Below, piece after piece: positions 7,251-18,052 of a stretch of DNA of 64,000 bases; position 1 is the stretch's first letter; each line of letters starts with the position of its first letter. The notes beneath the pieces are model-generated. The model made no database searches, was not told the DNA's origin, and saw nothing but the letters and a program-made list of their open reading frames with translations. Origin of the DNA: Jejuia sp. UBA6058 (GTDB lineage Bacteria; Bacteroidota; Bacteroidia; Flavobacteriales; Flavobacteriaceae). Where the stretch lies: assembly GCA_002428965.1 (NCBI GenBank), contig DIYI01000009.1, forward strand, positions 1 through 64,000. Direction: 5' to 3'. Position numbers and translations under genes: made by a program.

Positions 7251-10200
7251 TTATCTGTAAAGGGTAAAATGCCCCACAAATGACTTATCGTTTCTTGGGT
7301 CGTTTAAATTAACTACATACCAATAATCGCCAGTTGGTAATTCCTTGCCCTTATATTTTCCATCCCATTTATCATCTACATTAAGTGTAGCTATTTTACG
7401 GCCATATCTATCGAAAATATCAAAGGTCATGTCCCGGTATTGTGATGTACAACCTGGTCCCCAACCTTCTGTGGCCGGCACAAAATAATTTGGAATACAC
7501 ACATCAATGAATTCCATAGGAATTGATGCAACAGCAGTACAACCATATCTGTCTGTTACAGTTACTGTATACGTTCCTGTTTCATAAATTATAAAGGTTG
7601 TTTCGCTACCACGAGATTCTCCGTTTAAGGTGAATTCATAATTACCAGTACCACCTGTTGCAATAGCTTCAATTTGATTTAAACCTCCGCCTTCTTGTAA
7701 TATCAAAGTTAATGGTTGGTAATCCTCTATATCGAAGAAACTTGTTTGCTTTACACAACCATTACTATGCCTAACTTGAATATAATGATCTAAACCTGGA
7801 GCAACATTTGTAAAAATATTGCTTGTTTGGTATACACCTCCATCCAAAGCATATTCAAGGTCAGCTGGATTTATTGTATCATTTTCATTTAGATTTACTG
7901 TAACTGAATTTGTGGCAGCATTATTAATACATCCATACTCTAATACTAGTTCTGGGTTAAAATCAATTGAGCTTGGGAAGTCTATTTCAAACTCAACTTC
8001 GCAACCTTCATTATCTCTAATGTAAACCACATGGTTTCCACCCGCTAATCCAGAGAAGTTAAAAATAGTTTGAGTATTTGTTCCAGTAGTATAGGTGCCA
8101 TTGTAATCATCAAGGTTTACTTGATATGGTAGACTTCCTCCTGAAATTTCTATGGAAAATGCACCATTTAATTCTCCAGAACAAAGTTCTGGAACTAAGG
8201 AATTAGGCACCACAGTTAAAAATACTGGAGCGGGCTCGTCGATAACAAAATCGATTAGAACAAAACACCCTAATTCATCTTGTGCAATTGCTTGATAGGT
8301 TCCTGGAGCTAAATACTCAAAAATTGGCTCATCAAAAAACTGATTCAACTGAGGTGAAATAGCATACTTAATAGTTCCCGTTCCTCCTGTTGCCAGAATT
8401 TCTATTGATCCATTATTTTGACCTGTACAGGTTACATCTGAGGTATTAAATGTAACTTCTAGTGGCAAAGCAGGTTCAGTAATTGAAATTGTTGCAGAAG
8501 TTGACAAACAATCGCCACTATCTACTCTAACCTGATAATCTCCAATAGATAATTCTGTAAATACGCCTGGGCTATTTTGTGTTGCCGGTATTGTATTGCC
8601 CAAAGGATCTTGAAGTGTATACACATAACTCCCTAAACCACCTTCGGCTATTGCTACAATAGTACCTGTTAAATCACCATTACAGTTAATTTTAGCATTT
8701 GTGGCATCGATTGCAATATCCAATGTTGGTAAAGCCTCAATAGTAATTTGGTTGGACGCATCTGTAATACACCCATTAGCATCTCTAACATAATATTGAT
8801 AATCTCCTGGAGTAACATCAAAAGTGATTGATGATGAAAATGTTCCTATTACAGTTGTAAAATTACTATCCGTACTATACTCGTAAGTGCCGTTACCCCC
8901 TGAAGCACTAAGTGTTAAACTTGCTTCTGTCAAACATGTTTGTGATGTTACTTTTACTAATTCTGTTTCAACTTCTGAAGGTTGATTAATAACAATTGTT
9001 GGGGTATTGAATTCACAATTATAACCATCCGTAACTGTTACACTATAAGTACCTGCACCTAAATCATTAAAAACTGTTGATGTTTGAGGACCAGATGTTG
9101 TTGGCGTTGGCAACAACTGATTTAACGTATAAGTGTAGTTTATGCCTTGGCCGCCTGAGGTGTTTGTTACGGTAATAGTTGCATTTGTGTCTCCAAAACA
9201 AGAGAGCATAGTTGTACTTGCAGCTATTGTAGCATCAATTGGGTTTGGAATATCTAAAACCACTGTATCCGAAGCTATACACCCACTGCCATCTCTAACA
9301 TTAACTGTATATGTACCAGCAGATAAATTTGTAAATGTTCCACTAGACGAATACCCTACAAATGCAGTTCCTGTTAACTCGTATTCATAAGTTCCCCAGC
9401 CGCCTGAAGCAATTGCAGTAATTGTTCCTTTATCATCATCACATGTTACGTTTGAAGTTTCTGAAGCATTAACAATTAAAGCTGAAAATGGAGATTGAAT
9501 TACAACATCATTTGTAACCGTACAAAAAGGGCTTGCCGTTTGTGTTATAACAACACTGTAAGTACCTGATGCCATTCCAGGCACTAATTCTGGGTTAGTT
9601 GAAGTATTAGCATTTACGACACCAGTAACCGAGTTAGAGGCATTATCAAATACTTCATAAGTATATGGTCCTGAATATCCATTGATACCAATTTCAAAAC
9701 TACCCGTGTTATCTCCAAAACACGTAACAGCAGATGGTGTAGTAGTAACAATTGGAGGTGTAGCCTCGGGAACAACAACTTCAACACTAGCAAAACATGT
9801 ATTAGCATCGGTTAATGTAATCGTATAAGTTCCTGAGGGCACTCCTGAAAACACGTTTCCTGTCAACAAGATACTTGCTGGATTAGGACTTATAGTGTAA
9901 CTATAAGCACCCGTTCCTCCAAGACCATTAATTGTTATTGCTCCATCATTATTATTACATGATGGTAATGCTGTTACTGAAGGTGTTATATCTACGGGAG
10001 GTGCGATATCTACACTAACCAAATTTCCACAACCATTGGCGTCTTGAACTTCAATTGTATGCGTACCTGATGCTAAATTAGAAATGGTAAATGGGGCTGT
10101 TCTTGTTTGGAAAGTCCCTCCATTAATACTATAACTATAAGGTGCTATACCAACTGAAGTTAGAGCAACATCAATTTGAAAGTTACCCTCAGTTACAGTA

Positions 10201-13200
10201 CATTGATTGTTAACCGTAGCCGAAATTACTGGTTCCGCATCTTGAGATACCACTAATGCTACTGGTGTAGTTCTTATACAATTATATGCATCTTTTACAT
10301 GTGCATAGTAAGTGTTGGCGTCAACATTAAATGTATTTGTTGGCGCCCAAGATGAATCTGTGGCTAAAGGTGCTGTGGCAGTTGTAGTAATTTGATATTC
10401 ATATGGCGGTGTTCCGTTACTACCAGTAGCACTAATTAATCCTGAATTAGGATTACAATTCGCATTTCTATCCACAGAAGCGGAAATATCTAAATCTATA
10501 GCCGATTCTGTTATATTGAAAGGTACGGTAACTACCCCACAACCTGCATTGGGCCCAACAGTTTCTGTAATGAATACAAAATAAGTCCCAAAATCTAATG
10601 GCCCTAAATTAGCTATAGGTAATGCACCTCCCGCTGGAACTATTCCAGTTCCCGTTACTCCGGTTGAGATAAGAGACAATGAATTGAAAATTTCGTAATT
10701 AACTGTAGTTGGAACCCCGTAAATACTATTAATAGAAAATGAAACGTTTCCATCGACGCTACCTACACAAGTAATGTTATTTGAGGTTAACGCAGATGCA
10801 GTTAATGTAGAATTTGTTGGTACAGACGCTGTGGCTGTTTCGTAATAACTACATCCTGTGGATACGTCAAAAACAATAAAGGTATATGTTACGCCTGGAA
10901 GTAATCCTGTAAACGTAGCAGATTGACTTCCGGGAGTATCTTCTGCAACCCATGTTCCTCCTGGTGGAGGAGGTGGAATTACTCCTCTATAAATATCAAA
11001 GAAAAATGGACCCGCACTTGCTAAAGTAGTACCAATACTAACCTCAGCTTCTCCACCCGTAGTACAATTTACAACCGTATTTACAACAATATCTAAGTCA
11101 TTTGGTGGTGATGCCACTAGAACATCTTGTACTAAAACAGAACATCCATTAGCATCAACTACGTTTATTTGATATAACCCAAAATCAACTACATCAAACG
11201 TTGTTGATGTGGTACCAGAAACATTTAATTCTGTAGCAGAATATCCATTAGTCCCTGTAACATAATAGTTATACGGTGCGGTTCCACCTGTGACACTTTG
11301 CACAATTACAGAACCTTTTGAAATACCTCCGCTTGTAATATCACAAGTAATAGGTAAAGACGTATAATTGACCAAAATAGGATCTGGTTCTCCTATAGTA
11401 ATAGATTCCGTATCAGTACATTGGTTTGCATCTGTTATTGTTATAGTATAATCTCCAGCAGGCAATCCAGATGTTTGAGTACCATAATCTGTTCCTGTTG
11501 TATCATTATTTACATTAATAATAAATGGTGGTGTACCAACCAAATTATTAATCGTCACATCTATTGCAGCGTTTGCTTCACCATTACATAAATTATCTTG
11601 TATTTGAGCTACTGAAATTTCTGGTAACGAAATAGCATTTATAATTTGCACCCCTGTTTCCGCAGTACAATTATTTGCATCGGTAATTTGGAATTGATAA
11701 GTTCCATCATTTGCAACACTGTAGTTAAAGTTTGTTCCTGTTGAACCAAGACTTGTGTATGCACCTCCATTAAATGAAACCGCGTAATTAAATGGAGCAA
11801 CTCCTCCAGAAATTGCACCCTCTATAACTCCATCAGGCGACGCGGTACAGTCAATATTTTTAGTAATTACAGCACTTACAGTTAATGGCGGCAATGGGTT
11901 AATTGTATAGGTTTCTGAATATGTACAATTATTTACATCTCTTACTTGAAACGTATACGTTCCTGGTGTTAATCCTGTAAATATATTTGATGTTTGATAT
12001 GCAGTTGCTGCAATTGCTGGTGCTATAATTTGATACTCCAATGAGTTTAAGCCTCCAGTTGCAGTTAAGGTAACATCTGATGTGTTAGAAGGACAACTTA
12101 TTGGTGAACTAGAAAAGTTTAAATCTGATGGTGGATCTAGAGCATCAACCACAATTGGCGCCGCTATAAATGTACACAAATTAGCGTCTTGAACTGTTAT
12201 TGTATATGTTCCACTTGATAATCCAGTAAATGTATTTCCTGATTGGAAGCTTATTCCATCAATACTATATTGATACGGCGAAGCACCACCAGTAACATTG
12301 GAAACCGTTATAACACCATCTGAAGTACAAGTTAATGGTGATGTTAATGCTACAGTTCCATTAATTGCTGTTTCTGTGCTTATCGTAATCGATTGTGGAG
12401 TAGTTAAACACACATCTACTCCAGATGTATACTCCACTACAACTTCATAATTACCAACAGTTAAACCTGTAAAACTTGGAGAATTAAAATATGTTACCCC
12501 ATTATCAATACTATATCGTAAAGCATTTCCATTAGCATTACTAACATTTATACTTATAGTCCCCGAATTTGAAGCATCGGCACATAAAATATCCGTTTGA
12601 GAAACTGTAAAATCAGGTGCTAATATAGCATCAACATTAATGGTTGTTTGAGCTTCGCAATTATTGAAATCGACGACTCTAATATCATAAGTTCCAGCGG
12701 TTGTAACATCTATTATAGGTGTAGTTTGAAAAGCTGTAGAACCGTTTATAAAATAATAATATGGTGCCGTTCCTCCTGTTGGATAAACGGTGATTTCTCC
12801 GTTAGTACAGGTTAATGGTTCAGTTAAGGCGGCTGTTACCTCTAATAAAGGAGGTTCTATAATTGCAATATCTCCAGTATATGTACATCCATCTTCAGTA
12901 GAAATATTAATGGTGTATGTTCCAGGATTAAGGTTGGAAAAAGTATAATTATCTTCAACAATCGGCCCTACATTATTTATTAAAGTCGCACCATTATATA
13001 TTGAAAAGAAATACTGGGGACGGGCATCATTTGCCGCCAAAATTATATTTCCTAAATCTCCATAGCATAATGGCTGTTGAATAGTTGTATCAACAGTAAA
13101 ATCTCTTTCTCTAATTTGCACATCTGGAACCGAAAAAATACAAGGATTTGGTGTTACACCAACTTGCCTTACGTAGGCGGTATAAATACCTGGACTAGTT

Positions 13201-15461
13201 ACAGTAAAGGTATTGCTAGCCTGATAAGTTATGTTATCTATACTAAACTCATAACCACTAGGCACACCTCCAATAACTATTTCACCTGGAGTTGTACAAA
13301 TGATATCTCTAGCGGTGACCGTAGGCACTAATAGGTTTTCGTAAACATTAAAATAAAATTGATTGAAACACCCACCAGCATAGTTTAGTGTTAAACGATA
13401 CTGTCCAGCTGTATCGGCTGTAAAATTTGGTCCAGTCTCAACTTGATTCCATGTACAAGCACTATCCTCGTTTGCACAATCAGGATTTAAAACAGCAGTA
13501 CAACTTGTTTCATCTAAAACTTCCCATATTATTGAAGAGGTATCTGTAATACCTGTTTGAATTTCCTCAAAATCGTTTGCTCCACATAAAAATATGTTGG
13601 GTAATTCCTTACCATCATTGGGACAGATAACAATCTCATCTGCATAATCTAAAACAGGGTTTGTTACGTTAGACCCAAAAAGTTCAACATCAAATTGCTG
13701 TCTTATAGATTGACATGGCGCAGTTGCAGCATTATAAACATAATATGTTCCTGTTGTATTAACAGTAATAGACTGCCCATTTCCAATAACCGGTGTACCG
13801 CTTAGGCTCGTAGACCATGTATATGAATCATAACCATCTGCAGCGGTTAAAGTTGTAGAATCTCCACAGAGAATAACACTTTGATTAAACGTACAGTTTA
13901 AATCTGCAAGAAAATTTGTTGCACTTGGATTAAATAAACATGCCGACACACTATTAAAACTTGGATCGTCTGAAATTGTAAATGTAGGGTTGAGTGTTCC
14001 TCTATACGTTGCAAAGGCTTGATTACTAACAATATTTGAACATGCATCGGATAGCAAACTACAGTCTGACACCACGGTTACTTTAAATCGAATTTGTTGC
14101 ATAGGGTCATTTTCTTCGACAACCGATTCGTCTATGGCAAAAATTATTTCTCTTGTAGTTGCATTGTAACTTTGAACTGTTACTCCTGGTGGTAAAAACT
14201 CAATATCATCTGGGTAGTTAAATACTATATTGATTGGAAGAATATCTCTAATTGTAAAATTTGTTGCATTATCATTACCCGTGTTTTCAAAACCAATAAC
14301 ATAATTCAATTCATCGCCAAGGCCTACTTCTTGTCCTTCAATGTTATCACCATCGGCATTCTCAACCAACTTAGTTAGTACAATATTTGGTTCAATAATT
14401 TCCACGGCCAAAGCATAGAAATATGGAAAAAAAGTATCTCCTTGAGTTTCTAATCTTACAGTTGCAGAAGTTGCGTCGTTAGCAATAATGGTATTTCCTG
14501 GATTAGGCACTACCATAACACCTGTATCAAAACCTAACGTATTGGTACTATTAGGGTTTCTATTATTTACGGGAGTTGCACTTAATTGGGTAACAGAACT
14601 ATTGAAAAAATTAGTAGCTGGTCTATCTGCTGCCGATAAGTTTAATCCATTCAACAAAAGTTGATCGCCCAAAATAGGGCTATCACCTTCCAAAGTTGCA
14701 AATGCAAAATTTGCTCTAACTGGCGCTGGAGCAGGAATAGTTCTAAAACCAGTAACAGGAATATCAAGTGCAGGATTTCCACCAGGAACACTGATAGCGC
14801 TAAACCCATCAAAACTTGTTATTGCTTTTCCTGGAATTGTGGGATCCTCATATACAATAAATAAAGACCATCCAGCTGAATGACCAGTTCCATTATAAGG
14901 ACTGTAAGATGCCGTTCTTCCTTGTTCACTTGAAACATTAGCAACAGTATATGTTCCTAAATTATTAGTAAAACCAGTAACTATACTGGTTACATCGGCA
15001 TAACAGGCATAAGGAAAACTATCGCCTCTATCTACGGTTGTACCGTTGGCATTGAAAAAAACTGTACCTGTAACATCATAATAACCACCTTCTGGACCTT
15101 TAAATTTAATTTGATCTATGGGTTCTGTTCCAGGGTTAACAGCACTCCAGTATAAACCAGCATGTACAATTCTATAACATCCTGGGTTTGCAATTACTAA
15201 ATCGGCACTAGAAGAACTAAATGTAGTTGGGTCCGAATCTATATCAATATAACGCATATCTACGGTATGATTGTAGACATTGTTATTGTTAAATGCATTA
15301 TTATCTGGTCCCAAAATATTGTTCCCAATTAAAACAATGTCGCCCTTTAACGTCTGATCAAACCTTGGCGTAAAAGGCACAAAATTTTGTGCAAATAGCG
15401 TTGTACTAAAAAATAGCACCACAATAATTGCGCAAAAATTCACATAAGTAGGTTTTTTCAT
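7251..15461 (-). CDS. sprB: Giant SprB-like gliding adhesin with type-B T9SS sorting domain
   Basis: Cell-surface adhesin expected to be exported by the type IX system and moved along the cell for gliding. It has 2736 residues; F. johnsoniae SprB is over twice as long. In order: signal peptide (1-25), a unique N-terminal domain (about 26-355), a DUF11-like domain (about 357-490) opening with NIVLTKLVENADGD, then about 23 SprB-type repeats of 75-95 residues, each ending in a pattern like GTYTITVxDANxC, and a type-B C-terminal sorting domain (about 2650-2736) ending GHFTLYR. Most repeats hold a conserved cysteine at each boundary. It lies 70 nt after the sprD-like gene and 1 nt before sprF. Identity as the true SprB orthologue rests mainly on operon order. 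Confidence 0.85.
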   Translation of the reverse strand: MKKPTYVNFCAIIVVLFFSTTLFAQNFVPFTPRFDQTLKGDIVLIGNNILGPDNNAFNNNNVYNHTVDMRYIDIDSDPTTFSSSSADLVIANPGCYRIVHAGLYWSAVNPGTEPIDQIKFKGPEGGYYDVTGTVFFNANGTTVDRGDSFPYACYADVTSIVTGFTNNLGTYTVANVSSEQGRTASYSPYNGTGHSAGWSLFIVYEDPTIPGKAITSFDGFSAISVPGGNPALDIPVTGFRTIPAPAPVRANFAFATLEGDSPILGDQLLLNGLNLSAADRPATNFFNSSVTQLSATPVNNRNPNSTNTLGFDTGVMVVPNPGNTIIANDATSATVRLETQGDTFFPYFYALAVEIIEPNIVLTKLVENADGDNIEGQEVGLGDELNYVIGFENTGNDNATNFTIRDILPINIVFNYPDDIEFLPPGVTVQSYNATTREIIFAIDESVVEENDPMQQIRFKVTVVSDCSLLSDACSNIVSNQAFATYRGTLNPTFTISDDPSFNSVSACLFNPSATNFLADLNCTFNQSVILCGDSTTLTAADGYDSYTWSTSLSGTPVIGNGQSITVNTTGTYYVYNAATAPCQSIRQQFDVELFGSNVTNPVLDYADEIVICPNDGKELPNIFLCGANDFEEIQTGITDTSSIIWEVLDETSCTAVLNPDCANEDSACTWNQVETGPNFTADTAGQYRLTLNYAGGCFNQFYFNVYENLLVPTVTARDIICTTPGEIVIGGVPSGYEFSIDNITYQASNTFTVTSPGIYTAYVRQVGVTPNPCIFSVPDVQIRERDFTVDTTIQQPLCYGDLGNIILAANDARPQYFFSIYNGATLINNVGPIVEDNYTFSNLNPGTYTINISTEDGCTYTGDIAIIEPPLLEVTAALTEPLTCTNGEITVYPTGGTAPYYYFINGSTAFQTTPIIDVTTAGTYDIRVVDFNNCEAQTTINVDAILAPDFTVSQTDILCADASNSGTISINVSNANGNALRYSIDNGVTYFNSPSFTGLTVGNYEVVVEYTSGVDVCLTTPQSITISTETAINGTVALTSPLTCTSDGVITVSNVTGGASPYQYSIDGISFQSGNTFTGLSSGTYTITVQDANLCTFIAAPIVVDALDPPSDLNFSSSPISCPSNTSDVTLTATGGLNSLEYQIIAPAIAATAYQTSNIFTGLTPGTYTFQVRDVNNCTYSETYTINPLPPLTVSAVITKNIDCTASPDGVIEGAISGGVAPFNYAVSFNGGAYTSLGSTGTNFNYSVANDGTYQFQITDANNCTAETGVQIINAISLPEISVAQIQDNLCNGEANAAIDVTINNLVGTPPFIINVNNDTTGTDYGTQTSGLPAGDYTITITDANQCTDTESITIGEPDPILVNYTSLPITCDITSGGISKGSVIVQSVTGGTAPYNYYVTGTNGYSATELNVSGTTSTTFDVVDFGLYQINVVDANGCSVLVQDVLVASPPNDLDIVVNTVVNCTTGGEAEVSIGTTLASAGPFFFDIYRGVIPPPPPGGTWVAEDTPGSQSATFTGLLPGVTYTFIVFDVSTGCSYYETATASVPTNSTLTASALTSNNITCVGSVDGNVSFSINSIYGVPTTVNYEIFNSLSLISTGVTGTGIVPAGGALPIANLGPLDFGTYFVFITETVGPNAGCGVVTVPFNITESAIDLDISASVDRNANCNPNSGLISATGSNGTPPYEYQITTTATAPLATDSSWAPTNTFNVDANTYYAHVKDAYNCIRTTPVALVVSQDAEPVISATVNNQCTVTEGNFQIDVALTSVGIAPYSYSINGGTFQTRTAPFTISNLASGTHTIEVQDANGCGNLVSVDIAPPVDITPSVTALPSCNNNDGAITINGLGGTGAYSYTISPNPASILLTGNVFSGVPSGTYTITLTDANTCFASVEVVVPEATPPIVTTTPSAVTCFGDNTGSFEIGINGYSGPYTYEVFDNASNSVTGVVNANTSTNPELVPGMASGTYSVVITQTASPFCTVTNDVVIQSPFSALIVNASETSNVTCDDDKGTITAIASGGWGTYEYELTGTAFVGYSSSGTFTNLSAGTYTVNVRDGSGCIASDTVVLDIPNPIDATIAASTTMLSCFGDTNATITVTNTSGGQGINYTYTLNQLLPTPTTSGPQTSTVFNDLGAGTYSVTVTDGYNCEFNTPTIVINQPSEVETELVKVTSQTCLTEASLTLSASGGNGTYEYSTDSNFTTVIGTFSSSITFDVTPGDYQYYVRDANGCITDASNQITIEALPTLDIAIDATNAKINCNGDLTGTIVAIAEGGLGSYVYTLQDPLGNTIPATQNSPGVFTELSIGDYQVRVDSGDCLSTSATISITEPALPLEVTFNTSDVTCTGQNNGSIEILATGGTGTIKYAISPQLNQFFDEPIFEYLAPGTYQAIAQDELGCFVLIDFVIDEPAPVFLTVVPNSLVPELCSGELNGAFSIEISGGSLPYQVNLDDYNGTYTTGTNTQTIFNFSGLAGGNHVVYIRDNEGCEVEFEIDFPSSIDFNPELVLEYGCINNAATNSVTVNLNENDTINPADLEYALDGGVYQTSNIFTNVAPGLDHYIQVRHSNGCVKQTSFFDIEDYQPLTLILQEGGGLNQIEAIATGGTGNYEFTLNGESRGSETTFIIYETGTYTVTVTDRYGCTAVASIPMEFIDVCIPNYFVPATEGWGPGCTSQYRDMTFDIFDRYGRKIATLNVDDKWDGKYKGKELPTGDYWYVVNLNDPRNDKSFVGHFTLYR

Positions 15462-15531
15462 GATAGTTTGCTTTTTCTATTCCTTCTTATTGGGGATTAA
15501 AAAGAAATAGTTTGGTTTTTTATTTAGTTAT

Positions 15532-18051
15532 TTAATTTTCTATTTTCACAAGTGACATTTTAGTATTGTACGGTTCACTTCCTTTCTTCTCCATTGCACT
15601 CTTAGCAGCTCCAATTTGGTCAAATTTTTCATAATAGATAAAGTATTTGTTTGTCTTGACATCAAAGAAGAAATTTACATTCTTCTCACCAGAAGCCACA
15701 ACTTTTGAAACAAACTCATCTCTTTTTGAAATGTCGTCATGAACCGCAATTACCATATAATATCCAGGTTCTTCATTTACTACATTATTTACAATCTGTA
15801 TGTTTTTTGTCTGCTCCTCTCCAAAATCGAAATCGCTTTCTTTTAATGGTGTTAAACTTTCCTGTGTCGTCTCCTTAATTCTATTTAATGCTGCTTTATC
15901 CTTTTTATAACGATCTTGTTGGTTATCATAAGCTGCACGACTAATCCTTCTTTTTCTTTCAAAATCGGTTGCAGCGCGTATCTTCTCAAGGTTGGCAATT
16001 AAGGCCGATTTATAATTTTTTATGCGTAATTGTTCTTGTTTTAATTCTGCTATTGTCTTTTTATAAAAATCATTAATACCTTGTCTATCTTTTCTATACT
16101 TTCTTTTTCGTTTTATTAAAAGCGCTTCAAGTTCAATCATTTTAGCTTCTTGTTCCTTCTCAATTTTTTCTATCTCATCTTTAAGCTCCTCTATTTTTGC
16201 ATTTTCTGCTGCAACACTTTTAAACTTTTTAGGTGCTTGATAAACCCCTTGTTCACTAAGATCATTTTCCTCTTTTAAATCATCCAAATCTTGTTGCTTG
16301 ATTGCAATACTTTCAGATAGATTATTTAGTAGTTCACGTTGTTCTTTCTTAGCTTTTTCGGTGGCTTCGGTAAGTGTTTTTAAAGTTTGAAACTCCTCAT
16401 CTTCTGCCTCTGGAACCATTTCGTCGTTAGAAGAATTTTCATTGTCTATTATAGATTCTGCAGAAACATTATCCGTGGCTTTCTCTTCAATATTATTATC
16501 CTCTTTAGCTATATCATTCGCAATTACACTTTCATTTAATATTTCGGATTCAGATAATTTCTTCTCCGCCTCTGCTTTTGCCTCTGCTTCTAACTTTAAT
16601 TTTGCTGCCTCCTCTGCTTCCAATTTAGCTTTAGCTTCTAACTCAGCTTTTCGTTTTGCTTCTTCCAATTTTCTTCTTTCCTCTTCAGCCTCTACTTTTG
16701 CTGCTTCTTCTATTGCTCGCCTTCTTTCTTCCTCAATCCTAGATTTTTCTGCTTCTATTGCAGCTTTTCGTTTTGCTTCTTCTTGCTTGCGTGCTAATTC
16801 AGCCTTTTGTTCCGCTTCAAGTTTCAAACGGGCCTCCTCTTTGGCCTTTGCATCCTCCAGAGCTTTAGTATTATCTAAGTCTTGGGTATTCTCATTTTTA
16901 ACTGAACCATCAGTACTTTCTGTTTCTATTTTATCCTCTTCCTGTGCAATGGCACTTAAGTTTTCAGGTTCAACCTTATTAGTTTTTGCTTCTGCCAATG
17001 CTTTTCGTTCAGCAATTATAGCGGCTCTTCTTTCAGCCGCTTTTGCTCTCTCTTCAGCTGATATACTGCTAGCTTTAGCTTTCTTTCTTTTAGCGTTGAA
17101 CAGCGATTGTTCTTGATCATCATTGCTATAATTATATCTGAATTTATTGTTAAAGCGGTATGCCACAGTGATTTCATGAGAACTCCCAAATTCGGATAAA
17201 TCTCCCATAGATTGTTCATAATTATATTCAACAGCAATATTTTTGGTTACATTGAGACCAACACCTGCAGATGCTCCAAATACTGTATTATAACCTGCCT
17301 GTGCCCATATTCCCTTAGGAACTGTAAGCATTGCTACACCTGATAGAATTGTTTGATCATTCTTAAATTCACTTCTAAGCAGAGTTGTAAACTTGCTCTC
17401 ATCAAAAAATCCTCTAGAATTCATATACCCAGTGTACATTACATGTGCTTGTAGGGCTTGCTCTGGGTTGTCCGCAATTATCTCCGAGGTATTCAGATTA
17501 TATGTAACGAGGTTGCTTATAGATAGACCAAAATCTAAAAACGAGGTACCGTAGTTAATTCCAGGGGTTACAGTTAATGCAAAACTTGAGGGCACATTTT
17601 CTAAAGCAGTATCTGGGCTATTTAATATTACTTTGCCCTGATTAATTCCGCTTTGGTACGCACCTAGATTTAATCCAAATGTTAGATTATTGTCATCACT
17701 GAAATTTACATTATATGCAAAATTCATTATACCACCGAATGTCGTTAGCACTCCTATATTCTGTTGAAACAATCCAACACCCGCACCAATATTTTCGGCA
17801 AATCTACCTGAGTAACTAAACAGATAAGATTCTGGGGCGTCATTAAATTGCGCCAATTGTCTTTTATTGGTAAAACTTATGTATTTGTTTTGCTCTCTTG
17901 CAAAGCTAAACGTTGGATTCAATGAATATCTATTAAATTTCAATGAGTTCCTAACAGGTAAGGCTAAAGCAACTATACCATTACTCTCCTGAGAATGAAA
18001 TTGTTGTATAGCACCTAACATTAAAAACATATATAATAGATATTTGTTCAT
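15532..18051 (-). CDS. sprD: SprD-like protein: PorP barrel, coiled coil and SPOR-like tail
   Basis: An 839-residue outer-membrane protein with an unusual fusion. After the signal peptide (about 1-20) comes a PorP/SprF-type beta-barrel (about 21-302). A long Lys/Glu/Ala-rich charged segment (about 310-740) follows, with heptad-like runs such as AEEAAKLKLEAEAKAEAEKK, typical of a periplasmic coiled coil. The last 80 residues (about 760-839) begin YYMVIAVHDD and look like a SPOR-type peptidoglycan-binding domain. The start ATG lies 1 nt after the sprC-like stop. Position two genes before sprF and before the giant adhesin matches sprD of F. johnsoniae. The barrel may hold the partner substrate while the tail anchors to the wall; that is inference. 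Confidence 0.75.
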   Translation of the reverse strand: MNKYLLYMFLMLGAIQQFHSQESNGIVALALPVRNSLKFNRYSLNPTFSFAREQNKYISFTNKRQLAQFNDAPESYLFSYSGRFAENIGAGVGLFQQNIGVLTTFGGIMNFAYNVNFSDDNNLTFGLNLGAYQSGINQGKVILNSPDTALENVPSSFALTVTPGINYGTSFLDFGLSISNLVTYNLNTSEIIADNPEQALQAHVMYTGYMNSRGFFDESKFTTLLRSEFKNDQTILSGVAMLTVPKGIWAQAGYNTVFGASAGVGLNVTKNIAVEYNYEQSMGDLSEFGSSHEITVAYRFNNKFRYNYSNDDQEQSLFNAKRKKAKASSISAEERAKAAERRAAIIAERKALAEAKTNKVEPENLSAIAQEEDKIETESTDGSVKNENTQDLDNTKALEDAKAKEEARLKLEAEQKAELARKQEEAKRKAAIEAEKSRIEEERRRAIEEAAKVEAEEERRKLEEAKRKAELEAKAKLEAEEAAKLKLEAEAKAEAEKKLSESEILNESVIANDIAKEDNNIEEKATDNVSAESIIDNENSSNDEMVPEAEDEEFQTLKTLTEATEKAKKEQRELLNNLSESIAIKQQDLDDLKEENDLSEQGVYQAPKKFKSVAAENAKIEELKDEIEKIEKEQEAKMIELEALLIKRKRKYRKDRQGINDFYKKTIAELKQEQLRIKNYKSALIANLEKIRAATDFERKRRISRAAYDNQQDRYKKDKAALNRIKETTQESLTPLKESDFDFGEEQTKNIQIVNNVVNEEPGYYMVIAVHDDISKRDEFVSKVVASGEKNVNFFFDVKTNKYFIYYEKFDQIGAAKSAMEKKGSEPYNTKMSLVKIEN

Positions 18052-18052
18052 T

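Noticed and set aside
7500..13960. Possible tandem DNA repeats or CRISPR-like array in the giant gene
   Set aside because: The repeats are at protein level, 75-95 residues long and strongly diverged in DNA; there is no constant short repeat with spacers.
16442..17116. A 224-codon plus-strand frame opposite the sprD-like coiled coil
   Set aside because: It is the reverse complement of a Lys/Glu/Ala-rich repeat, which gives a Ser/Ala/Phe-rich shadow with no independent features.
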